A DNA stretch of 6,332 nt, from positions 1-6,332 of the forward strand of contig JAPSKJ010000128.1 in assembly GCA_031177735.1 (NCBI GenBank). The letters run 5' to 3'. The stretch comes from Nocardioides sp. (lineage in GTDB: Bacteria > Actinomycetota > Actinomycetes > Propionibacteriales > Nocardioidaceae). The notes under the pieces are model-generated. The model searched no databases and had not been told where the DNA came from. It was given only the letters and a program-made list of their open reading frames with translations. Shown piece after piece: positions 1 through 6,332 of the stretch. The translations under genes were made by a program, and so were the position numbers. Numbering within the stretch: the first letter of the stretch is position 1; every line of letters begins with the position of its first letter.

Positions 1-272
1 GTCGCGGCCGTCTCGGAGGTCCACCGCTCCTTCTGGATGATCGTGATCTCGTCGCCGACCAGCTTCTTGGCGAACGACGGCACCGCGCTCGCCGCCTGCG
101 CCTGCTCGATCACGACCTCGCGACCGGCTCCGGTGCCGGTCACGGTGACGGTGCGCCGCGCGACCCGCTGGGCGTCGCAGACCTCCTCGCGGAAGGCCGG
201 GTCGGCCAGCATCGCAGCCACGTCGGCGAGAGGAGCGTCGTAGGTGAGGTCGGCGGTCAGCAGCTTGGTCAT
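1..272 (-). CDS. DUF2505 domain-containing protein, 5' part (C-terminus cut off by the window edge)
   Basis: Reading the minus strand from the ATG at 272-270 gives 90 uninterrupted codons starting MTKLLTADLTYDAPLADVAA and running off the left edge. The stretches DPAFREEVCDAQ (residues 24-35), VPSFAKKLVGDEI (64-76) and IIQKERW (78-84) resemble the actinobacterial DUF2505 family, small proteins of about 160-170 residues thought to adopt an SRPBCC/START-like ligand-binding fold. About half is therefore visible. There is no signal peptide or membrane segment, so a cytoplasmic protein is expected. Its ligand and role are unknown. Two other ATGs just upstream (280 and 283) are out of frame, which fixes the start. 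No Shine-Dalgarno sequence precedes it. The hexamer CATGAT (plus coordinates 279-284) ends 6 bases before the ATG and could be a weak -10 of its own. Alternatively, the gene is read through from the transferase gene 42 bases upstream. The family call rests on recognition, not a search. Confidence 0.82.
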   Translation of the reverse strand, partial: MTKLLTADLTYDAPLADVAAMLADPAFREEVCDAQRVARRTVTVTGTGAGREVVIEQAQAASAVPSFAKKLVGDEITIIQKERWTSETAA

Positions 273-314
273 GGGGACATCATGCCGGGGCCGCACTGCC
301 CCTCAGCGCACGGC

Positions 315-1457
315 TCAGGCCGGCACGACCTGGGCGTCCGCCGACGGCTCGCCGATCAGCCGGTCGCGCAGGGTGACCAGCTCGTCGACCGCCTCGAGGA
401 ACCGGGTGGTGCTGTCGCCGACCCCGATGTCGTCGAAGTAGTGGTGCCGCATCGCGAGCCTGGCGATCCGGTGCTCGTCGTGCTCGAGACGGGCGCGGAG
501 CAGGTCGGTCAGGTCGGCGAGGTTGTCGGCGTCGACCACGTCGGCGCAGCGGCTGACCGGCACCTCCTGGCGCAGCCGTTCGGAGTCGTGGTGCCGGTCG
601 GTGATCAGGATCGGCTTGTCGGTCTGCAGGTAGAGCCAGTCCAGGCCGACCGAGGACACGTCGGTGATCATCGCGTCGCAGCCCGGGAAGACGGCGAGGA
701 TGTCGCCCTGCGCGATCGACACGTGGCCGGCGTCGGGGTCGGCCTGCGCCGCCTCGTCGATCCGGCGCAGGATGGCGAGGTGGTTGTCGCGGATGGCCGG
801 CGTCGTACTCGTGGTGACCTTCGGGTGCGGCTTGTAGACCAGCCGGACCTCCGGGACGGCCAGCACCGCCTCGACGATGGCGGGCCCGAAGACGTCGACG
901 GAGGTGTAGTCGTTGTACTCCGCGTCGCCCTCCCAGGTCGGGGCGTAGAGCACCGTGCGGCGGGGGCTGGGCTGCAGGAGCGGGCTGGGGCGCAGGTCGA
1001 GCTGGGGCCGGCCGATGCGGACCAGCCGGGCGTCGTCGAACTCCATCAGCCCGGCCCGGTGCCGCTGGACGGCGGCCTCGCCGGCCACGAAGACCCGGTC
1101 GTAGGCCTTCGCGTTGTTGCTGACCATGCTGTGCTTGTCGCTCTCACCGTGGTTGATGTGGGCGTGCAGCATGCGGCCGTGGAGCAGCGACTGGAAGTTG
1201 AACATGGAGTTGTTGCAGTAGACGACGACCTTCGCGTCGAGCTGCTCGTAGCACTCGACCAGCTCCGGGAAGGACGGCGCGAGGTAGACCGGCAGGCCCG
1301 TCCGCTGCTCCACGACGGAGGCGGTGGCGGGCTCGCGCGTGACGATCCCGACGGGGTGGTGCTCGTGCAGCCGCTCGAGCACCGGGAGCCACTGCAGCAG
1401 CTGGTAGACCCGGGTCAGATCGTCCGCGAAGTAGGCGATGACGTCGACCTGCGGCAC
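315..1457 (-). CDS. CDP-glycerol glycerophosphotransferase family protein (TagB/TagF-like)
   Basis: This complete 380-residue protein runs from GTG (1457-1455) to TGA (317-315). Its length matches single-domain TagB-type transferases (about 380) rather than the longer TagF polymerases. These enzymes move glycerol phosphate from CDP-glycerol onto a lipid-linked acceptor or growing polymer at the inner membrane face, building teichoic-acid-like polymers. Family marks are HINHGESDK (100-108, where TagF has WHGTPLK), RIGRPQLD (147-154), YAPTWEG (171-177), YKPHP (208-212), ITDVSSVGLDWLY (264-276) and KPILI (281-285). H103 and H211 sit where the two essential TagF histidines lie. No signal peptide or transmembrane segment is seen, as expected for a peripheral membrane enzyme. 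The GTG is chosen because no in-frame start codon lies just upstream, the protein begins in a family-like way, and a TAGACT -10 element sits 7 bases before it. The HINHGESDK and TDVSS variants mark a divergent subgroup, so the exact substrate is uncertain; a related surface-glycan transferase is possible. Confidence 0.88.
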   Translation of the reverse strand: MPQVDVIAYFADDLTRVYQLLQWLPVLERLHEHHPVGIVTREPATASVVEQRTGLPVYLAPSFPELVECYEQLDAKVVVYCNNSMFNFQSLLHGRMLHAHINHGESDKHSMVSNNAKAYDRVFVAGEAAVQRHRAGLMEFDDARLVRIGRPQLDLRPSPLLQPSPRRTVLYAPTWEGDAEYNDYTSVDVFGPAIVEAVLAVPEVRLVYKPHPKVTTSTTPAIRDNHLAILRRIDEAAQADPDAGHVSIAQGDILAVFPGCDAMITDVSSVGLDWLYLQTDKPILITDRHHDSERLRQEVPVSRCADVVDADNLADLTDLLRARLEHDEHRIARLAMRHHYFDDIGVGDSTTRFLEAVDELVTLRDRLIGEPSADAQVVPA

Positions 1458-1464
1458 GGGCGGA

Positions 1465-1470
1465 AGTCTA
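1465..1470 (-). promoter_or_regulatory. -10 element (TAGACT) for a probably leaderless transferase transcript
   Basis: On the minus strand TAGACT fits the actinobacterial TANNNT -10 consensus. It is followed by 7 bases (TCCGCCC) and then the GTG start at 1457, so transcription would begin at or next to the start codon. No purine-rich ribosome binding site lies between, which supports a leaderless mRNA. No good -35 is visible at 16-19 bases; the sequence there is GC-rich (GCGGGA-like). Inferred from spacing and consensus only. Confidence 0.5.
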
Positions 1471-1506
1471 GGTCCGCAGCCCGGATTTCCCGCTTCGGGG
1501 TGTCGG

Positions 1507-1535
1507 TTGTGAGTGGCGCCGAGCGGTCCTAGGGT
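1507..1535 (+). promoter_or_regulatory. Putative promoter of the glutamate dehydrogenase gene, leaderless type
   Basis: A -35-like TTGTGA (1507-1512, four of six bases of TTGACA) is followed by a 17-base spacer and a TAGGGT -10 (1530-1535, fitting TANNNT). Six bases (CGAGGC) then separate the -10 from the GTG start at 1542, so the expected transcription start falls on or next to the start codon. The only purine run, GAGG at 1537-1540, is too close to the GTG to act as a normal ribosome binding site. Together these point to a leaderless transcript, which is common in actinobacteria. Confidence 0.55.
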
Positions 1536-1541
1536 CGAGGC

Positions 1542-4500
1542 GTGTCAACGGCGACGCACCACCCCGACCTGACGGCTCTGATCGATGAGGCGGGCGCCCT
1601 CGCCCGCCATGCGCGAGGGGCCGGGGTCCCGCCCCCGGACACCGCCAGATCCCTGATCGCCGGCTACTTGCGCCACATCGCTCCGGAGGACCTCGCCGGA
1701 CGCGGGGCGGCCGATCTCTACGGCGCCTTCGCCTCGCACTTCCGGCTCGCCGGGCGCCGGCCCCAGGGCACCGCGCAGGTGCGGGTGCTGACTCCCCACA
1801 GCGGCTCGGACGGCTGGTCGGCCGCCGGCCGGTCGGTGGTCGAGGTGGTCGTCGACGACATGCCCTTCCTCGTCGACACCGTCACCATGGAGCTCAACCG
1901 CCAGCAGCGCGACGTCCACCTCGTGGTGCACCCGCTCTTCGACGTGGTCCGCGACATCGCGGGCGAGCTGGAGGAGGCCAAGCCGGTCGAGGACGGCGCC
2001 CGCGAGCCGGAGCCCGGGGCCGTGCGCGAGTCGTGGATGCACGTCGAGATCGACCGGGTCGCCGAGGAGGACGCCCCGGGCCTGGTCGCCGACGTGCAGC
2101 GTGTGCTGCGCGACGTGCGTGAGTCGGTCGAGGACTCGGCCAAGATCCACGAGCGGATCGACGCGATCGTCGCCGAGCTCCGCACGACACCGCCGCCCGG
2201 CATCCACGCCCGGGAGGTCGACGAGGCCGCGGCGCTGCTGCAGTGGCTCGCCGAGGAGCACTTCACCTTCCTGGGCTACCGCGACTACGACCTGGTCGGT
2301 GCGGTGGGGGAGGAGGCGTTGCGCGGTGTGCCGGGCAGCGGCCTCGGCATCCTGCGCTCCGACCCGGACCTCACGGCGGGCGGTCCGCTGCCCGAGCCGG
2401 CGCGGGTCAAGGCCCGGGAGAAGACGATCCTGGTGCTGACCAAGGCCAGCTCGCGCGCGACGGTCCACCGGCCGACCTACCTCGACTACGTCGGCGTCAA
2501 GCGCTTCGACGAGCGCGGCGAGGTCGTCGGCGAGCGGCGCTTCCTGGGGCTGTTCACCAGCGCCGCCTACACCGAGTCGATCACCCGGATCCCGCTGCTG
2601 CGGACGAAGGCCGAGGCCGTGCTGCGGCACAGCCGCTTCGACCCCAAGAGCCACGCCGGGAAGGCGCTTCTCGACACCCTGGAGACCTACCCGCGCGACG
2701 AGCTGTTCCACACGCCGGTCGCCGAGCTGGCGCCCATCGCGGAGGCGGTGATGGCGGCCCGCGAGCGGCGCGCGCTGCGGGTGCTGATGCGGCCCGACAC
2801 CTACGGCCGCTACGTCTCCGTGCTGGTGTCGTTGCCCCGCGACCGCTACAGCACCGCCGTGCGGGAGCGGTTCGCCGCGATCCTGAGCGACCAGCTCCAC
2901 GGCATCGACACCGACTTCACCGTGCGGATCGGTGAGTCGACCACCGCGCGCGTCCACTTCGTCGTCCACGTCGACCCGGCCGGCGGCATCCCCGAGGTCG
3001 ACGTCGCCGACCTCGAGCGGCGCTTCGCCGAGGCCACCCGCAGCTGGCGCGACGACCTGGTCGGCGCGCTGGACGCGGAGTTCGGGCAGGAGTCGGGCGC
3101 CCGGCTGGCGCGCCGCTACGCCGAGGCCTTCCCCGAGGCCTACAAGGAGGACTACCCCGCCCGCACCGCGGCCGCCGACATCGGCCGGCTCGAGGCGGTG
3201 GCGGCCGGTGAGTCGGGCGAGGGGATCGACGTCGGCCTGGTGCAGCCGCTCGACGCCGGCCCCGGCGAGACGCGCCTGAAGATCTACCGCGTCGGAGCGC
3301 CGCTCTCGCTCTCCCACGTCCTGCCCATGCTGACCTCGCTGGGGGTCGAGGTCGTCGACGAGCGCCCCTACGAGCTGGACCGGCTCGACCGGCCGACCTT
3401 CATCTACGACTTCGGCCTGCGGTACGCCGGCGGCGCGGCGCGTCCGGTCGACGAGGTCGACCCCGAGGGAGCCGCGCGTCGCCGCTTCAGCGAGGCGCTC
3501 CTGGCCATGTGGGACGGTCGGCTCGAGGTCGACGGCTTCAACCGACTGGTGCTCGCGGCCGGGCTCGACCACCGGCAGGTGACCGTGCTGCGCGCCTACG
3601 CCGCCTACATGCGGCAGTGCGGCACGCCCTTCTCCAACCGCACCATCCAGGCGGCGCTGCTGGGCAACGTGGAGCTCACCCGGCTGGTCGTGAAGCTCTT
3701 CGAGGTGCGCTTCGACCCCGCCGTGGCCGACGGAGGCAGCGCCGGCGGCTCCGCGGAGGCCGCCACCCGGGAGGAGCGCGAGGCCGCCCTGGCCGAGGAG
3801 GTGCTGACCGGCCTCGACGCCGTCGCCAGCCTCGACCACGACCGGATCCTGCGGGCCTACCTCACCCACGTCCGGGCGACGCTGCGCACCAACCACTTCC
3901 TGGACAAGGACTACCTCAGCCTCAAGCTCGATCCGCGGGCGCTGCCCGACCTGCCCGACCCGCGGCCGGCGTTCGAGATCTTCGTCTACTCCCCGCGTGT
4001 CGAGGGCGTGCACCTGCGCTTCGGATCGGTCGCCCGCGGCGGCCTGCGCTGGTCGGACCGGCGCGACGACTTCCGCACCGAGGTGCTCGGCCTGGTCAAG
4101 GCGCAGATGGTGAAGAACACCGTGATCGTGCCGGTCGGAGCGAAGGGTGGGTTCGTGCCGAAGCGGCTGCCCGCCCCGAACTCCGGCCAGCCCGCGGTGG
4201 ACCGGGAGGCCTGGCTCGCGGAGGGCGTGGCCTGCTACCGCACCTTCATCTGCGGCCTGCTCGACCTCACCGACAACCTGGTCGACGGCGTCACCGTGCC
4301 ACCGGCCGGCGTCGTACGCCACGACGGCGACGACTCCTACCTGGTGGTGGCCGCCGACAAGGGCACGGCCACCTTCTCCGACATCGCCAACGGCATCGCC
4401 GCCGACTACGACTTCTGGCTGGGCGACGCCTTCGCCAGCGGCGGGTCGGTCGGCTACGACCACAAGGCGATGGGCATCACCGCCCGGGGCGCCTGGGTGT

Positions 4501-6332
4501 CGGTGCAGCGCCACTTCCGCGAGCGCGGGCTGGACTGCCAGACCCAGGACTTCACCGCGGTGGGCATCGGCGACATGTCGGGTGACGTCTTCGGCAACGG
4601 CATGCTCTGCTCCGAGCACATCCGGCTGGTCGCGGCGTTCGACCACCGCGACATCTTCCTCGACCCCACGCCCGACGCCGCGACGTCGTTCGCCGAGCGC
4701 CGGCGCCTCTTCGAGCTGCCCCGGTCGAGCTGGCAGGACTACGACCGGTCGCTGATCTCGCGCGGTGGCGGCGTCTACTCCCGCAACCTGAAGTCGGTGC
4801 CGATCAGCCCGGAGGTCCGACGCGCACTCGACCTGCCCGACGACGTGCGCGCGCTGACCCCGACCGAGCTGATCCGCGCCATCCTGCGCGCGCCGGTCGA
4901 CCTGCTCTGGAACGGCGGCATCGGCACCTACGTCAAGGCCTCGCACGAGACCCACGCCGTGGTCGGTGACAAGAGCAACGACGCCGTGCGCGTCGACGGG
5001 CGCGAGCTGCGCGCCGCCTGTGTCGGCGAGGGCGGCAACCTCGGCTTCACCCAGGCCGGGCGGGTGGAGTACGCCCAGTCCGGCGGCCGGATCAACACCG
5101 ACGCCATCGACAACTCCGCCGGCGTCGACACCTCCGACCACGAGGTCAACCTCAAGATCCTGCTCGACCGGGTGATCGCCGACGGCGACCTGACGCTCAA
5201 GCAGCGCAACGAGCTGCTCGCCTCGATGACCGACGAGGTGGCCGCCCTGGTGTTGCGCGACAACGAGCAGCAGAACCTCGCGCTGGCCAACGCTGTCGCG
5301 CACTCTCCCTCGCTGCTGCACGTGCACGAGGACTGGATGTCGCGGCTCGAGGCGCGCGGGGTGCTGCACCGCGAGGTGGAGGGCCTGCCGTCTCCGGAGG
5401 AGGTACGCCGCCGGCTGGACGCCGGGGGAGCGCTGAGCGTCCCCGAGCTGGCCGTGCTCATGTCGTGGACCAAGATCGTGCTGGCCCAGGAGCTGATCGC
5501 CTCCGACCTGCCCGACGACCCCTACCTGCTCAGCGACCTCTACGCCTACTTCCCCAAGGTCATCCGCGAGCGCTTCCCCGAGCGGATCGAGGCACATCCG
5601 CTGCGCCGCGAGATCATCGTGACCCAGGTCGTCAACGACCTGGTCAACGGCGCCGGGATGACCTTCTGGCCGCGGCTCGCCGACGAGACCGGGGCGAGCG
5701 CCCCCGAGCTGGTGCGGGCCAACTTCGTGGCCCGGGAGATCTTCGGCTCGCTGGAGATGCGCGAGGAGATCCGCGCGCTCGACCACACCGTCGACGCGTC
5801 GGTGCAGACCCGGATGCGGATCGAGATGCGCACCCTGGTGGAGCGCGCCTCCCGCTGGCTGGTCACCAGCCGTCGGCCGCCCCTGGACTCGGCCGCCACG
5901 GTCGAGGCCTTCGCCGAGCCGATCCGGGCCACGATGGCGCGGCTGCCGGAGCTGATGACGGGCCGGGAGAAGCAGGCGTTCCTCGCCCGCGAGGAGCGGC
6001 TGCTCAAGGCGGGGGTGCCCGACTCGCTGGCCGTCCGGGTGGCGGTGCTCGCGCCGGCGTACATGCTGCTCGGCGTCGTCGACACCGCCCGGCGCGAGGG
6101 CCTAGACCCCGCCGACGTGGCGCGGGTGCACTTCGCGCTGGGGGAGCGGCTCGGCCTGCCGGCGATCCTCGACCGCATCGTGGCGCTGCCCCGCCACGAC
6201 CGGTGGCAGACGATGGCGCGCGCCGCCATCCGCGACGACCTGCACGCCGTGCACGCGGCGCTCACCGCGCAGGTGCTCGCCCGCACGCCGGCGACCGACC
6301 CCGCTCCCGCCCGTATCGCCGCGTGGGAGGAC
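1542..6332 (+). CDS. gdh: Large (180-kDa class) NAD-specific glutamate dehydrogenase, lacking only the extreme C-terminus
   Basis: This cytoplasmic enzyme oxidatively deaminates glutamate to 2-oxoglutarate and ammonium using NAD+, linking amino-acid breakdown to the TCA cycle. The frame is open for 1597 codons to the right edge; relatives have about 1600-1650. The start is GTG 1542: an in-frame TAG at 1530 rules out earlier starts, and MSTATHHPDLTALIDEA looks like a family N-terminus. The N-terminal half has ACT-like regulatory segments (VVEVVVDDMPFLVD from residue 99, RPTYLDYVGVKRFD from 310, LKIYRVGAPLSLSHVLPMLT from 579), ETYPRDELF (381-389) and the helical segment AYMRQCGTPFSNRTIQAALL (688-707). 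The catalytic domain (Bac_GDH, PF05088) shows RGGLRWSD (832-839), KAQMVKN (853-859), VGAKGGF with probable catalytic K868, the NAD-binding GIGDMSGDVFGNG (1008-1020), WNGGIGTY (1123-1130), GEGGNLG (1162-1168) and DNSAGVDTSDHE (1190-1201). FALGERLGLPAI (1531-1542) belongs to the C-terminal helical domain. I see no frameshift or missing key motif. Family members are allosterically controlled by amino acids and, in mycobacteria, inhibited by GarA. Confidence 0.97.
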   Translation, partial: MSTATHHPDLTALIDEAGALARHARGAGVPPPDTARSLIAGYLRHIAPEDLAGRGAADLYGAFASHFRLAGRRPQGTAQVRVLTPHSGSDGWSAAGRSVVEVVVDDMPFLVDTVTMELNRQQRDVHLVVHPLFDVVRDIAGELEEAKPVEDGAREPEPGAVRESWMHVEIDRVAEEDAPGLVADVQRVLRDVRESVEDSAKIHERIDAIVAELRTTPPPGIHAREVDEAAALLQWLAEEHFTFLGYRDYDLVGAVGEEALRGVPGSGLGILRSDPDLTAGGPLPEPARVKAREKTILVLTKASSRATVHRPTYLDYVGVKRFDERGEVVGERRFLGLFTSAAYTESITRIPLLRTKAEAVLRHSRFDPKSHAGKALLDTLETYPRDELFHTPVAELAPIAEAVMAARERRALRVLMRPDTYGRYVSVLVSLPRDRYSTAVRERFAAILSDQLHGIDTDFTVRIGESTTARVHFVVHVDPAGGIPEVDVADLERRFAEATRSWRDDLVGALDAEFGQESGARLARRYAEAFPEAYKEDYPARTAAADIGRLEAVAAGESGEGIDVGLVQPLDAGPGETRLKIYRVGAPLSLSHVLPMLTSLGVEVVDERPYELDRLDRPTFIYDFGLRYAGGAARPVDEVDPEGAARRRFSEALLAMWDGRLEVDGFNRLVLAAGLDHRQVTVLRAYAAYMRQCGTPFSNRTIQAALLGNVELTRLVVKLFEVRFDPAVADGGSAGGSAEAATREEREAALAEEVLTGLDAVASLDHDRILRAYLTHVRATLRTNHFLDKDYLSLKLDPRALPDLPDPRPAFEIFVYSPRVEGVHLRFGSVARGGLRWSDRRDDFRTEVLGLVKAQMVKNTVIVPVGAKGGFVPKRLPAPNSGQPAVDREAWLAEGVACYRTFICGLLDLTDNLVDGVTVPPAGVVRHDGDDSYLVVAADKGTATFSDIANGIAADYDFWLGDAFASGGSVGYDHKAMGITARGAWVSVQRHFRERGLDCQTQDFTAVGIGDMSGDVFGNGMLCSEHIRLVAAFDHRDIFLDPTPDAATSFAERRRLFELPRSSWQDYDRSLISRGGGVYSRNLKSVPISPEVRRALDLPDDVRALTPTELIRAILRAPVDLLWNGGIGTYVKASHETHAVVGDKSNDAVRVDGRELRAACVGEGGNLGFTQAGRVEYAQSGGRINTDAIDNSAGVDTSDHEVNLKILLDRVIADGDLTLKQRNELLASMTDEVAALVLRDNEQQNLALANAVAHSPSLLHVHEDWMSRLEARGVLHREVEGLPSPEEVRRRLDAGGALSVPELAVLMSWTKIVLAQELIASDLPDDPYLLSDLYAYFPKVIRERFPERIEAHPLRREIIVTQVVNDLVNGAGMTFWPRLADETGASAPELVRANFVAREIFGSLEMREEIRALDHTVDASVQTRMRIEMRTLVERASRWLVTSRRPPLDSAATVEAFAEPIRATMARLPELMTGREKQAFLAREERLLKAGVPDSLAVRVAVLAPAYMLLGVVDTARREGLDPADVARVHFALGERLGLPAILDRIVALPRHDRWQTMARAAIRDDLHAVHAALTAQVLARTPATDPAPARIAAWED

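Larger units (their letters stand above)
1458..1541. other. Divergent intergenic region between the transferase and gdh genes
   Basis: These 84 bases separate two outward-pointing GTG starts and carry both predicted promoters. The two -10 elements lie in nearly the same context in inverted orientation: GGACCTAG reading leftward (1475-1468) and GGTCCTAG reading rightward (1525-1532). A short CCCG-CTT-CGGG inverted repeat (1489-1499) lies between them but is too small to call a hairpin or operator. No riboswitch or other structured leader can fit, because both transcripts appear to start at their first codon. Confidence 0.6.

Noticed and set aside
287..302. A GGGGC-N6-GCCCC inverted repeat between the transferase stop and the DUF2505 start, a possible terminator.
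   Set aside because: The stem is only 5 bp, there is no following T-run on either strand, and such short GC repeats are expected by chance at this base composition.
37..441. Two plus-strand open frames at 37-243 and 244-441.
   Set aside because: They overlap the DUF2505 and transferase genes on the opposite strand; their Ser/Thr/Arg-rich products show no domain and no start signal.
282..1532. A 416-codon plus-strand open frame opposite the transferase gene.
   Set aside because: It is in the same codon-over-codon register and has the same cause (no TTA, CTA or TCA codons in the real gene). The product is a low-complexity Val/Asp/Gly/Arg-rich shadow with no family resemblance.
2243..2935. Medium-length open frames in the other frames and strand within gdh (for example 2243-2935, 3509-4585 on plus; 4928-5473, 5546-6286 on minus).
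   Set aside because: Their products are Arg/Ala/Pro- or Ser/Arg-rich, typical of out-of-frame reading of high-GC genes, and all lie inside the clearly coding gdh frame.
1545..5786. A 1413-codon open frame on the minus strand covering most of the glutamate dehydrogenase gene.
   Set aside because: Its codons lie exactly opposite the gdh codons, so a stop needs TTA, CTA or TCA in gdh. These are rare codons in high-GC DNA: I see only TCA at codon 2 (1545) and CTA at 6102, and no TTA. The translation is a His/Gln/Val/Gly-rich shadow with no recognisable domain, while the plus strand carries every family motif.
1..6332. Search for mobile elements, CRISPR repeats, tRNA/rRNA genes, phage or defence genes.
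   Set aside because: No direct repeat arrays, terminal inverted repeats, tRNA-like cloverleaf or unfamiliar gene cluster is visible; nearly all bases belong to three ordinary genes.

Overview
The window looks like chromosomal core DNA from a high-GC actinobacterium, most likely of the Nocardioides/Propionibacteriales type. The reasons are GC content near 70% by eye, third codon positions that are almost all G or C, GTG starts with no Shine-Dalgarno sequence, and three protein families typical of that group. The taxonomic call is an inference from protein flavour, not a computed placement.

Layout: positions 1-272 hold the 5' half of a minus-strand gene for a DUF2505 (SRPBCC-like) protein that runs off the left edge. 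After a 42-base gap comes a complete minus-strand gene (315-1457, 380 codons) for a CDP-glycerol glycerophosphotransferase-family enzyme of TagB-like size. An 84-base divergent intergenic region follows (1458-1541). From 1542 to the right edge there is one very long plus-strand gene, open for 1597 codons without a stop. It encodes the large (about 180 kDa) NAD-specific glutamate dehydrogenase and lacks only its extreme C-terminus.

The best regulatory signal is in the divergent region. Both outward genes have a TANNNT -10 hexamer 6 or 7 bases before a GTG start and no ribosome binding site. This is the actinobacterial pattern for leaderless mRNAs. The gdh side also has a TTGTGA -35-like element at a 17-base spacing. 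Both -10 elements sit in a near-identical GGWCCTAG context in inverted orientation.

The three genes do not form an obvious pathway. The glutamate dehydrogenase serves nitrogen and carbon metabolism (glutamate to 2-oxoglutarate and ammonium), the transferase probably builds a glycerol-phosphate-type cell-surface polymer, and the DUF2505 protein has no known function. I see no mobile element, CRISPR array, RNA gene, phage gene or defence system, and no new multi-gene system. The long open frames opposite the two main genes are codon-usage shadows.
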